Assembly (NCBI RefSeq): GCF_020080835.1
Contig: NC_058159.1
Location: 8,618,001-8,682,000, forward strand
Length of the DNA stretch: 64,000 nt
Direction of reading: 5' to 3'
Source: Cotesia glomerata
Taxonomy: Eukaryota; Arthropoda; Insecta; Hymenoptera; Braconidae
Positions 24,926 to 36,080 of this stretch are shown here, piece by piece. The notes beneath the pieces were generated by a model, which saw only the letters and a list, made by a program, of their open reading frames with translations, had not been told where the DNA came from and made no database searches. How positions within the stretch are numbered: position 1 is the stretch's first letter; the number at the start of each line of letters is the position of its first letter. The position numbers and the translations under genes are program-made.

Positions 24926-25344
24926 GTATATTTGAAACGCGTCGTGCGATTTAGATTTGCTTATATCAGCAATTCCTTGAGCCAAAAAATTGACGTGAGC
25001 TCATAAATCGGCCATGATAACAATTAAAAAAAAGAATTTTGTTGTTTAAGTCAATATTCACTATGTACATTAAAGTTCTTGTGCTCAAATTAAAGTAAAA
25101 ATTTTAGGACTTTTATGACAAAAAAAGTTACAAAAATCAAGAAACATTTTAAAAATTAACAATTTTTAACATTATTAAAATTTTTTTTAATTTTTATACC
25201 GCTGGAATAAGAGATGAACCTATTATATTAAAAAGGCTGAAGCTTAAGGAGAGAAATGGTATCGAAATGATTAAAGAAGAAAAAATAAGTTTTTACTTTC
25301 TAGTTTATGGAACTGGATTTCAATATTCTTTAACCTCAATGGCT
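24926..25344. other. AT-rich spacer
   Basis: Nothing recognised. Confidence 0.5.
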
Positions 25345-25881
25345 TTAAGGTAGTACCTCCGCGACAATCCAGATCAAAAATTTTGACTCGCTATCCATGT
25401 TATACGTATCGACAGAGCTAAGGTTGTAGGTTAAGATTTTTAACGTTACTGTACTCGTCACTACTATATTCTCTATACATATACACACACACTACGGTTT
25501 CAGTGACTAGTGGCTGTTTTTGTACCCCTCTCCTAAAAATAATCCTCTAAAAGTGAAATTGATTTTAATTAATCTCGAAAACTACATGGTAAAAAATTTT
25601 CATTTTTTTTTTAATTGTTCGAAATATCATATTCTTCAATCTACTAGTTTTTGATAAAGTCTTGAAATTCTTTCGATGGAAAAAATTAAAAATACTGTCA
25701 TTTTCCCACGCTTCTCCTATGTTACATGTACAAAAATGTCATTTTCAATTGCAATTATCTCGAGCTTGGTGTGGTAAATCGTCTTCAAATTTTAACAGCA
25801 TATGTATTATGTATTTAATGACTTATATTCAAAGTTTCGAGGATTTCTTGAAATATTGCTTTCATAACCGTACTACCTTAA
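25345..25881. mobile_element. 537-bp TTAA-flanked element, GGTAGTAC ends
   Basis: TTAAGGTAGTAC at the left and GTACTACCTTAA at the right are perfect inverted repeats including TTAA. Related ends at 8481-9682. The 83-codon frame inside (25662-25913) runs past the end of the element and is not supported. Confidence 0.78.
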
Positions 25882-25889
25882 GTAAATAT

Positions 25890-26217
25890 ACACGGAAAAA
25901 AAAATATTGTTAAAATGACTACCCAACGTATCCTCAAATGACGTATCCTTAAAATAACGATCTGGATTTCTGATTTAAGGATTCATTTGTTTGACTTAAA
26001 AGCATACAGAGAAAAGCTCTTGTAAATATATGTAGTTTCGTCAAAATAGGCAACTGTTTCGTTAATGTGAAGATCTGTATAGTTGAATTAACTAAATGTA
26101 ACGCTAAAATAATAATATGGATCGTCATTTTGAATATCCGCTGTGTAGCTGAATTGGTTATACAGCGTATATCTCTAAAAAAAATGACTATACGGCGTAT
26201 AATTTTTTTCTCCGTGT
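25890..26217. mobile_element. 328-bp MITE, ACACGGA ends
   Basis: acacggaaaaaaaaatatt at the left and ttttttctccgtgt at the right; internal 'acggcgtat'/'acagcgtat' motifs in several copies. Directly abuts the preceding TTAA element (8 bp apart). Confidence 0.75.
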
Positions 26218-26334
26218 GAAATAAAAAACTAAAACAATTTTCTCTAAATTTTTTCTAATCTTTAAAAGCGATTGATAGTTTAAGTAATTTGTCCAAAAGT
26301 TTTTTCAAAAAATTTGATTTCTTTTAATCTGACC

Positions 26335-26646
26335 GTCCTTAGCCATTTTTCAATTAACCGCATAGATAATTAATTATTAATTAAAAATAACGTCTCTTTA
26401 TTTGTTAGAGAGAGAGCGCCAGTGTCCAGTAAAATATGTGCCAAACAAAGACACAACTAACTGTATGACTAACTAGTTTCTATAGCTAACATAGTCACAC
26501 ATATTTACTTACACATTCACACGTGCAAGCATCTTCGTTGGAACGCACTTGACTTGACACTAGTGCTCTCTCTCTAACGCATAAAAGGACGTTATTTTAA
26601 TTAATAATTAATTATCTATGCGTCTGATTAAAAAATGGCTAAGGAC
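26335..26646. mobile_element. 312-bp foldback element
   Basis: Arms of about 90-100 bp: gtccttagccatttttcaat ... taattaattatt ... gagagagagcgc on the left and the complement on the right, with a ~110-bp unique centre. No target duplication resolved. Confidence 0.82.
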
Positions 26647-28300
26647 TTTTCGTCTCAGAATTATTTTGTTTATCAGATGCTACAATGGCGTCCGTTACTT
26701 CTGGGACACTCTGTATATTTATACGCGACTATCCACCATTACTTAACACTGTAAGTGATTTCAGGGGCTATAATTCTCTTTTGACAAAGCCATTTGGAAT
26801 GACAGGAAGAGACAGAGAAGGAAAATGAGAGGCTTACAAAAGTACAGAGTATTTGAAATAAGCACACGTCACACAAACACTTAATAAACATGAATAAGGT
26901 GCAAGTATAAGTAACAAGTACAAGGTTCAGGATCGCCGGGACAGGCCTTTCACACTTTCCATCTCCGTCTAGTCACAGTCCGTAGTTCCGAGCTTTTAAC
27001 ATCCCATGGTCGATGTCCATGGGGTACAGTGAGCAGTGAACAGGTGCAAGTCTCAAGTGGGCTGAATCGCTCTTCCTTCCAGAGCCTGAGACTGTGATGT
27101 CGGAGATTGGAGGTTCGAGATTCGAAGTATGAGTAAGGGACGTAATCAACAAAGTGACCTATACCCCATTTAACGACTCACGCCTCGATCACAGCAACGA
27201 CATTGAAGCATCGCTGAGTGATACCAACTCAGCTGAGGGTGTCACGGTGGATTTAATTAATGCAATTTAACATCCATCCATCATCTCTCGGTCTCGCGTT
27301 TTTGCCCTAACAAGAGCCGTCGATTCTCTCCCATCTCTCATCTCCTATCTCCTATCTCTCATGGCTATGTACGCCTACACCGTCCCAGCATCACTTTGAT
27401 GACAGGAGACGAGTGAGACGGAGGCCTCCACTCTCGATCTCGATTATATCAACACCTGGCCTCTTTCTCCTCTTTGTCATATCATCGTCGTCATTGGCAT
27501 ACTGTTTCACCCTTTCACCCATTTAGCATTCACCATCACCATCAGGCACTCTTTGTTCCCCTCACATTTATCCCTCGGTCGAGGGTACGTAGAATTATTC
27601 TCCATACACACCTTTTATATCGTGATCATGATCACTCACACGTGTCGAACCGCATCACTAACATACCACTGGTCACAACCTTCCTATCTATGCTTCACTG
27701 CGTTGTCTCGTCATCGGCCACCATGTAGCAAAGACAAAAAAACAAAATATCGGTGTATAATTTTTTATTTATCTGATAACGATATTGATGATAATGATGA
27801 TGATGATGAGTATTGATGCAAATTACTTTATTCAGGTCATTTGGTAATTACAAAATATTATTTATATACGCATGGGTTACAATATTTGCATAAGAACTAT
27901 TATAGGTTTATTACATTAACTATTAAAAATACGCCATCCGTATAATAAATTAATATAAATTATAAATAATACAAGTGATAAAAATGTATCGAATTAATTG
28001 AACGGAAACCGTGCATATTATTGGAACAATCGATAGAGGGGATTATTATTAGCTTATATATAGCGAAATAATACTCCCGCATTTCCACGCTCATTTAACG
28101 CATGATTTTAATATTTCTCTAAATTGGACTGAATCCGTTCTCCTAAATTCGAGCTGGATATTCGGAATTATTGAATTAAATTAATTGATCAAATAACCAA
28201 AAGTTTTCAATAAACATATTTATTTATTTAATTAATTAATTAATTAAATTAAATGATAATATAATACATAATCTCAGAGAGCATGTGAAACTTATGTTAC
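26647..28300. other. Mostly single-copy DNA without a supported gene
   Basis: 26920-27740 is noticeably less AT-rich. Open frames of 84 and 87 codons (27474-27816) overlap each other in different frames and end in a GATGAT repeat; no domain seen. Could be regulatory DNA or part of a long intron. Confidence 0.4.
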
Positions 28301-28975
28301 TATGCACGGAAAAAAATTTACTGTTGCTGCACAGGAAGCAGTCCCACGACACCACACGGCCTTTTTATTTTTTTTTTAATTTGACTTCTTTGTATTATTA
28401 AACTAAACTTTCATTTTTTAAGCTTATTGTTAAATCCTAGTATAAAATGTAAAAATAATAAACTATCAACATTACTACGCTTAATTGAATAAAATTAATA
28501 ACTTTAATGTTTCTTATATTAATTGATGCATGGAAATTTATAGAATTTTCCAATGAATAAATCTTTAAAAAAAGAATTTAAACGAAATTCTACTTATGAT
28601 GATTAAGATAAAAATATTAATATTATTGTTTTAAAAATTAAAATTTATTTGTTATACTAAACTAAGAAAATAGTTCATTAATTCAATTAAAAATAATTCA
28701 CTGTTAGTTTACTCCGCAAATTTGTTAAAGTGTACTTTTTTTTTTATTTATTTAAAAAGGTACCCGAGCTCGACCGTACAGAGTCGACAGACTGCTAGCA
28801 CATGTGTAATAGATTACATTTTTGAAACACAGCGTTGTAGCTTCCAAAAGATGAAATTTTATAAAATTCTATAATTTTTTACGAGACTACTTGCAAAATC
28901 AGAATGAAATTTTCAAAATTTAATACCAAATCATTTCAAGTGAAATTCCAATCAGAATGATGTGAAATTTAATTT
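28301..28975. other. AT-rich DNA without a gene
   Basis: Starts with a one-ended 'tgcacggaaaaaaa' terminus (28304). A short cluster of six-base palindromes (ggtacc, gagctc, gtcgac, gctagc) lies at 28760-28802. Confidence 0.45.
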
Positions 28976-28980
28976 TTTGC

Positions 28981-29049
28981 CCTCCGGCGGAAAGTGGCAA
29001 CTTTCGTCCCGCTGCGCTAAACTAAGTTGCCGCTTTCCGCCTTCGTCGG
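28981..29049. repeat. GC-rich hairpin 1
   Basis: Imperfect inverted repeat gcggaaagtggcaacttt / aagttgccgctttccgc around a ~20-nt loop, in AT-rich surroundings. Confidence 0.8.
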
Positions 29050-29055
29050 ACAAAA

Positions 29056-29197
29056 AAATAGTATACACTCCTCGGGAAGTAAATAAGAAAGCCTCAGATC
29101 ACATGTTTGTTGACCTCGGCTTCGCCTCGGCCAACAATTACATGTGATCTGAGACATTTCTACTTTACTTCCCTAGGTGTGTAATATACTATTTAAT
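29056..29197. repeat. Palindromic element with agtatacac ends and ctcggcttcgcctcgg core
   Basis: Outer arms agtatacactcctcgggaag and its imperfect complement; inner arms cctcagatcacatgt / acatgtgatctgag; core ctcggcttcgcctcgg. A shorter relative with the same ends and core is at 30090-30176. Confidence 0.8.
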
Positions 29198-29367
29198 TAT
29201 TCAATTTTATTTAAATTGTAAATCATTAATTCAAAACTATCCAAATCAATTATTATCAAATTAATATGATGATAACCAAAATTATTTTTCTCGTGAATAA
29301 TTTAATAATTAAATGAGTGCATTATTCACGCAATTAAAAATTTTCATAAATTAATTTTTCTTACTAC

Positions 29368-30072
29368 GCCGGTCGAAAGTACGGGGTTCCCGCTGCGATT
29401 TCACGGCAGAAAGGCTCAATTTTATGCCGTGATCAATTCGCGCATGCGCCCTACGACGGGGAGCCGAAATAATGTATTCATGCACTGACAACGAGACACA
29501 AGGCGGCAAAAAGTCCGAACGTCGGTAGTCGCGCTCACTCTATTACTTATGTTTATAAGCCTAACCTTACTTGTGATTGTTATGAATGTATCTGTCTTGT
29601 TATGTGTCGATGATTTTAGGTTGAAACTAAGTTAATTAGAGAAAATAAATATTTATTTTAATGAAATGAGACTTATTAAATATTTAAATTACAAAAGAAA
29701 ACGAGAAATATTTTTTATTCTGATAGATATTTTCAAATAAATAAATTCATTATTGAACAAATAATTATTTAAAAAAATACACAAACAGATTTTTTTCTTA
29801 ATTTTTTTTTCTATGCATTTTACGATTATTATTTCATTTTTTTGTTTTTTTCTATTCTTAAAATCATAGTTAATTTATAATATATTTATAACTTTAAATT
29901 TATTAAATTAAATTAAGATCTTTTCTCAAAAGAAAGTAGTAATATGATAGATTATAAATTAATATCTTTATTGACAGGTGTATTTGATGCCTGCCCCCGA
30001 CATTTGCGGCACGAGCAAAGCGAGTGCTGCTGGTCGGGGGCAGGCATCAATTTTTTGCGTACTTTCGACCGG
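29368..30072. mobile_element. ~700-bp unit bounded by ccggtcgaaagtac inverted repeats
   Basis: ccggtcgaaagtac near 29370 and its exact inverse gtactttcgaccgg at 30059-30072. Inside is a cacggca...tgccgtg hairpin and the strong hairpin at 29984-30050. No coding frame. Could be one inverted-repeat element or chance pairing of two hairpin repeats. Confidence 0.55.
29984..30050. repeat. Strong GC-rich hairpin 2
   Basis: Perfect 18-bp arms ttgatgcctgcccccgac / gtcgggggcaggcatcaa with a ~31-nt loop containing gcaaagcgagtgc. Confidence 0.9.
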
Positions 30073-30089
30073 ATAGCAAGAAAACTAGT

Positions 30090-30176
30090 ATACACTACAA
30101 GGGCAGAAAGTTAAGATTCCTACACTGCGCGCCATAATGCCCTCGGCTTCGCCTCGGTGTATGTAATATACTATTT
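30090..30176. repeat. Second copy of the agtatacac / ctcggcttcgcctcgg palindrome
   Basis: Same ends and same core as 29056-29197 with different intervening sequence. Confidence 0.75.
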
Positions 30177-32390
30177 TTTATTTTCAAAAATTTTATAAAA
30201 TAAAACGATAAAGTTGACTATATATACTCTCATAATAGATTTCATAGGCTCAAAATTTACTATCATTTTAATTTCGACTCGGGTTCGGAAACAAAACAGA
30301 AATTTGACAATGCTTGACGCAAAATTTCATCAATTTTTTTTCTGACTTGATCATAAACCATGAAATCTTGCTATGCATGAACTCTATTCGAAAAATACAA
30401 GAAGATAAATTTCATAGACCAACACTAGTGAGTAAGTGACGCGAATGCGACAAACATGATCATAGTTAATAACAATGAATCTATTAATATCTTGGTGTGG
30501 CGTTATATACGCGAAAGAGAATAAAGTAAAGTAAAAGCTGATGCTCCGGTTGATCGTGAAATAACAAAAGGCGAAAGAGCGTAAAAAAGCTCGAAGGCTA
30601 TAGTGTGGAGAACACACATAAGTGTATAGAGGACGCGCTCGATGATGTGCCTTTCAGTTTTGTGTGGTAAAAGGAAATTGAAATAGCTAACCACGATAGG
30701 GTTGACGAGGGTAAAGGGGAGAGAAGAAATGCGAGGCGAGTCGAGGTAAAGTCTAGCTTATACGAGCACAACAGATAAAGAACGACGGGGATGTGTTGAA
30801 AAGAGACATGTTATATAAAATAAAATAAGGGTGGAGGTGAGGCCGAGGGTGATGGGTTGAGAGTTATTGAGAGGATGAGGATTGAGCGCCCGAAACAGAA
30901 CAGAACCAGAACCAGAGTGACCAGAGGGAACCAGCGAGAGAGATTCAATCAAACGAACGCATATAAATGAGTCGTTTCAGGGTAAAACTGAATTATACGT
31001 CGTCGCTTATACATATACATGGATGTCCTCTACCGCTCACATTCTCTATATAATATATATGTATATATACATTTGGTATATTTAGTGCCGGGATGTGGCG
31101 AGGAAAGGACTGAGGGTAAAATCACATGGGCATGTGGACTGTAACCCATTCCAAAACCCTCACTGAATATCTAGGAATGCTCGTTTACCAAATGTCCTGA
31201 CTTTTCTCTTTCTCATCGGCATCTACAATCATCTCTTGTATGATGCGACGCAACGAAGAGGAAAAACTCATTGAAAAAGACATTTTTTGCAATTCCGTAC
31301 CAAACGCTCGTACTCCGCGTCTGGTTATAATATGCACATCAAAATAAACGTGCCCGATATTCAATGTAAATTGTGCTCTCAAGAGTTGAATTTATTTTTT
31401 GTATACTTATATATATATATGTATTTTTTTTTTATTTATTTATTTATCTTTCTTTTTTGTTTTGAACATTATTATTTTTTTTTCATTTTCTCTTTTATAA
31501 CCGGCCACATAGCAGTTAGACTAGTTCATTGCGTTGAAGCGCTAAAGTGAAATTTGTTAGTCCTTTGATGAAAAACCTGAATATTTGTAGCGAGTAGATT
31601 GAAATCGATGAATTCGTTGCGGTAGTATCGAAACGATTTTACGAAAATGCCATGTCCACGTTCATGCGCCTCGACTTTTTTACATTTACTTTGTGTGTTT
31701 CATTCACTTTTATTTATTACTACTACTATTATTATTATCATGATCTATTTTTTTCTATTTTAAAAGAAATAATTCAAGCCTCTGTACGAATATTTTAATG
31801 AATAATCTAAGTATTCTATGACTTGAAACGTGGAGCGGTGAGTAATGCAGTATAATAAATTTTCCAAGCTACAGGCTAATCAACTCAAAAAAATGTTAAT
31901 ATTCTTGATACATACTTTATTCACTACGTTAGGTTGAAAAAAGGATTTTTTTTTAGTATAATTCGTGGCTTGTTAAGAAAGAAAACTTTTGACAAAAAGA
32001 CGCAACTTTTTTTGCAATGTTGATAGTGGCCCAATAATTGTCAAAGTAATTACTAATCAAAAAATACAATTATGTTAGCATTTATTTTTATTCTACTGCG
32101 AAATGAACTTGTTATATTTGTATTGGATTTTTTTCTATTACAACAATAATAAGAAAAACATATTTTTATCTTTAACTTTTAGCTGAGATCAAAGAAGACT
32201 CTTTTCATTTATCAGAAAGTAATTATAATATAAAACGAATCGATTATTAAAAATATCAAAAAAAATTCTCTAATATGGCCAATTTTTATATCTGGCCTAT
32301 AGTGTAGGTTGTTCTAGTCATCTATGGCCTGATGCCATTTATGAAAATAAAGAAAAAAACTGTTTATTACAGTTTTCAATTATTATATAT
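30177..32390. other. Mostly single-copy DNA without a supported gene
   Basis: 30400-31330 is less AT-rich and has open frames of 60-90 codons on both strands without domains. I see no exon with matching splice sites. Confidence 0.4.
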
Positions 32391-32397
32391 ATTTTCT

Positions 32398-32699
32398 ACA
32401 CGGAGAGATATTTTCTTTAAAAATTACGGTTAAATTTACTGTAATCGTGGAACATAATGCGTCCCTTTAATTTATTAGTATTTATTGAATAAAAATTACG
32501 AAAAAATTCATTTATTTTATGGTAAATTTTATAAAATTTACCCACATCCTAATAAAATTTATAGTAGACCATATGATAAAATTTGTATAAAAAAAGTAAA
32601 AAGATATCTCACTTATCAACAAATGATTAGATCGTGCCATCCGTCATACGATTACCGTAAATTGAATGGTAATTTTTAAAGAAAATTTCTTTCAGTGTA
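32398..32699. mobile_element. 302-bp MITE, TACACGG ends
   Basis: tacacggagagatattttct and ttaaaaattac at the left; gtaatttttaaagaaaattt and ctttcagtgta at the right. The 64-codon frame inside is not supported. Confidence 0.78.
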
Positions 32700-33008
32700 T
32701 AAATTTACATGTCAATCAACGTGTTTTCTTAAAAAAGAATTGACTAAGTATTTGATTAAACCAATAATCAATGTCAGATATGCTCCTTAAGAGTCAAAAA
32801 ATTGTTTTTATTTTAGAACACCTCAAACTTAACTCTCTAAAAGGAACACATTCAGCGATCATGCGCCTCCTGTCGAAAATTTTCAACACTAGTTATGGTT
32901 GAAGAACGTCCCGAGTCGAAAATTCAGACCTGTTTAAGCTGTACTTTTTTCCAACAATTCTTAGAAAATTGAGTGGTCAGGAAAGACTGCTCAGTTAAAT
33001 ACTATATA
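32700..33008. other. AT-rich spacer
   Basis: Nothing recognised. Confidence 0.5.
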
Positions 33009-33011
33009 AAC

Positions 33012-33085
33012 TCGACGCCTGGTTTGACTGTAAATAGTGGAGTTTTGTCCCATTTTGACAAGATTACAGTCTAACCAGGCGTTGA
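33012..33085. mobile_element. 74-bp hairpin element
   Basis: Arms tcgacgcctggtttgactgt and acagtctaaccaggcgttga, two mismatches, ~30-nt loop. Confidence 0.75.
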
Positions 33086-33119
33086 ATAATAATAACAATT
33101 TAAATAATTATTATTATTT

Positions 33120-33173
33120 TTGTTGTACAGTGCCTAGGGGCGCAGGTTCGAACCCAACTAGAGACCGAATTTT

Positions 33174-33213
<40 letters not shown>
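33120..33213 (+). repeat. tRNA-derived SINE-like 3' part with (AAT)n tail
   Basis: GGTTCGAACCC at 33145-33155 is a perfect pol III B box, followed by a short body and a (TAA)n tail of about 38 bp. No convincing A box; probably 5'-truncated. The B box also could be chance. Confidence 0.5.
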
Positions 33214-33214
<1 letters not shown>

Positions 33215-33615
33215 TTGGTTATTAGTAAAATGATAAAAAAATAATTTTTTGAGTTTTTTTTTTTTTTTAATTTATATCATTTTTAATGTCGAGCTAACAC
33301 ATATTTAGACCGCTTGACTTTTTATTTGGACCTAACTTTCGCTAACTCTAGAAATTGAACTACATACAAAGGATTTGGAAACTTTTACAGCTTAAACTGG
33401 TCTGATATTTTGACTCGGGGTACTATATCGGGCTTGATGTGGCCTTATATATCCATATCTGGTCTGATATTGCTAACTTCCATATCGACCATATATAAGC
33501 ATATTTAAAATTAAACATGCGCACACTAGGTCACATCAGAACATTTTTTAACGTGTTTCGGAAACATGAACGGAACTACATTTATTTGATATGATCCGAA
33601 GTCACTCAAATATTA
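33214..33615. other. Spacer with a short ATATCAGG-type stretch
   Basis: 33420-33545 contains degenerate 'atctggtctgatat' units. No gene. Confidence 0.5.
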
Positions 33616-33618
33616 ACT

Positions 33619-33775
33619 TTTTAACTTCCCGCTAAGAAAATCGAAGATTTTCAAAAATCGGGAAGTTATTCTTTTCACCCCGTTTTGCAAAAATCGAGTT
33701 TTCATCAGATCTCGACGTTTAAAGGTCATAGGAAGCTTCCCTGACTATCCCCGCGAGGTTGTCACGGTGTCTGTA

Positions 33776-33817
<42 letters not shown>

Positions 33818-34512
33818 TATGTGAACCGCTTATAACTTTTGAACGGCTTGACCGATTTCATCGCGGTTGGTGCCATTCGAAAAGGCTTGACCAAACTTAG
33901 ATTTTAAAAACTATTTGGAATGATTCAGATCAATAGATTTTGAGAAATCTTAAAAAAACTGAAAAAAAAATTTTTTTCAAATGTGGTTTTTTTGGAATAA
34001 CTTTTAAACGGCTTAAAGGTTTAATTCCAAAAACTAATCAGCTCTTAACCTCGAAAAACCACGTCGATCGCCACCAGTCCGCTCAAAATCCGTTGATTCA
34101 TTCGAGAGATATCGTGAACGAAAGAAAACCGAAAAAAGTGTTTTTTCGGAATAACTCCAAAATTTCTAGCGCGATCAATTCAAAATTTAAGATTCTTTGT
34201 GAGGCTTGAAAAACTTCGTCGAATGCTTCTAACCGCGTAAAAATCGGTTGATTCATTCAAAAGTTATTGCGGTTTAAAAATTCAAAAAATAGTGTCTTAT
34301 CAAATCTCTATCAGACTTTTGAGCTCGAAGAGCTTTAAAGCATAGGAAAGCAATCTCTTTGAGCTCAGAGAGCTCAAAATAACCCATAAATTGTATTTTT
34401 GAGCTCGAAGAGCTCAAAAACGTCATTGGTGCAATTTTAAGCGCCTACGTATGGAATTAGCGGAAAGTTGCAGGGATGGCCTTCAGGGTCAACCGTTTTC
34501 CTAATTTTTTTT
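33619..34512 (+). mobile_element. AACTTCCCGC-family copy, near full length
   Basis: Starts ttaacttcccgctaagaaaa, then the aaaatcgggaagtt inverted motif, the 'cagatctcgacgttt' segment, a (GT)n tract (33780-33812), diverged aacttttgaacggc units, three gagctc palindromes, and ends gtcaaccgttttcctaattt. The microsatellite sits at the same internal position as in the other copies. Confidence 0.85.
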
Positions 34513-35068
34513 ACTAATTAATCAAACCGTCCATAAAAAATCAACATGAGCATTTGAGGTGTATCTCTTGGATTTTAAAAGTTTATGTAATTTTTATGAT
34601 TCTACTTTTTTGAATATGTTTTATCCACTTTCACGTCATACGTTTTTCTCCTAGTGAAGTTGAATGTACAACGTGGGGCGGAAAAGCAGGTCAAGCGTTA
34701 TACGTCGAGATGTACCTACCAACAAAACCACTGTATAGAATTATGAAGTTCATATATATTTTTCCTCAACTACAACATGAAATGTCACTAACAGTCATGT
34801 TCCATAAAAAATTTTTCTATGCCAATAGAAAACGTCAAAAAAAAAAAAAAAAAAAAGGAAACTAAACTGAAATTAAAGAGCAATTTTTACGATTATAGAA
34901 ATTAAACACTTTGTTAATACTGATAAGCGATAGTACTATATAAGTACTAATACTTATTTAATTCAGCTTGATGGTTGATAATAGTTTTAATGAATAAAAG
35001 AAGGGATTACGGTGCAATATGCTTTGTCAAAAATTGGCGATTTTTCTATCGAGATTGATACAAAACTT
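34513..35068. other. AT-rich spacer
   Basis: Poly(A) run near 34839. No gene. Confidence 0.5.
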
Positions 35069-35069
35069 C

Positions 35070-35185
35070 TTAACCCTTTAGAGTCAGAGGATCTTGAAAC
35101 GTCTTTGCGTGAGAGTAGTGGGGGGAGCGCAAATCCATATTAAGACCCAAGAGTGGAGTTTCAAGGTCAGACTCTAAAGGGTTAA
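35070..35185. mobile_element. 116-bp piggyBac-like MITE (TTAA target)
   Basis: TTAACCCTTTAGAGTC at the left and GACTCTAAAGGGTTAA at the right are perfect inverted repeats. TTAA followed by CCC and preceded by GGG matches piggyBac superfamily termini. Subterminal cttgaaac / gtttcaag also pair. Confidence 0.82.
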
Positions 35186-35830
35186 GGTGGCTTGTAAGTA
35201 ATAATAAGCAAAAATAAGTACAATTAAATCAGCAAACTTTGAAAAAAAAAAAATAAAAAATTTTACAAGTTGATGTGCGGGAACCGAACAAAATCGGAGA
35301 TTCAGAACAAACGTTTGAAGCCAAGAAAAAAAAACTAGACTAGATACTGGTTGGTTATCGGGGCGACTTGCAAGAAGTGCACAAGACAAACGTGACTCTG
35401 GTGGCTATGTTTGCTATCCTCGTGACCTCTTTGTTCTCAGGATGGACTTCTTGGCGTCGCTTCAACAAATTTTCTAAACTTTTCTCAAGCTGTAACGTTC
35501 ATTCTTGCCAACGTGATTTCGCGTGGACTTCCTAAGATTTGAAGGAAACCGAGTCATTTCTCATCTCGTTTTGTGGCCCAACACAAAGTTACATAAATTT
35601 TATACACTTTTTATACTTAACAAGACAATATTCTTTTAAAGTTTTTTGTTTTATTATCTGCAGCTTAAAAATCAATTGTGTAATAATAATTCAGTTAAAA
35701 GCTGGATTCCAAAAGAATATTTTTGATTTTTTTTCAATAAAAATTGAAAGCTCAATTTCAACCATAACTTATCCGTGTAGAAATTTTCTGATATGGCCTG
35801 ATATATCATTTTTGATATCTCCTGATATGC
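35186..35830. other. Non-coding, partly unique
   Basis: 35260-35540 is less AT-rich. The 122-codon plus frame (35539-35907) runs through repeat sequence at its 3' end and has no recognised domain. Confidence 0.4.
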
Positions 35831-36080
35831 CTATTAGGGTGGGCCAAAAATCCGCTTTTTTAGAATTTCGTTTAGTAATAGCAAAAATATTGTTTATTAA
35901 GTTATAAAAAAATTTTGTGTGAACGGAAAAAATTTTTGGTCACCATCTCAGGCTCGCCGATTGCAGTCAAAGATAAAAATGCTCAAAAAATTTTGATTTT
36001 TGACAAAATGGCGTCTATTTGTAAAAAATTTGTCGTTTTTGTTGAAAAACAATTTTCCAAATTGTTAAAAAAAAATAGTA
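35831..36080. mobile_element. One-ended relative of the ATTAGGGTGGGTC element
   Basis: ATTAGGGTGGGCCAAAAA matches the left terminus of 62222-62799. The right end is not found; the boundary given is a guess. Confidence 0.4.

Noticed and set aside
28760..28802. Cluster of six-base palindromes resembling a cloning polylinker
   Set aside because: The order and spacing match no vector that I recognise and flanking sequence is AT-rich genomic; probably chance.
35539..35907. 122-codon open frame, the longest unassigned one
   Set aside because: AT-driven composition, no domain or splice support, and its end runs into repeat sequence.
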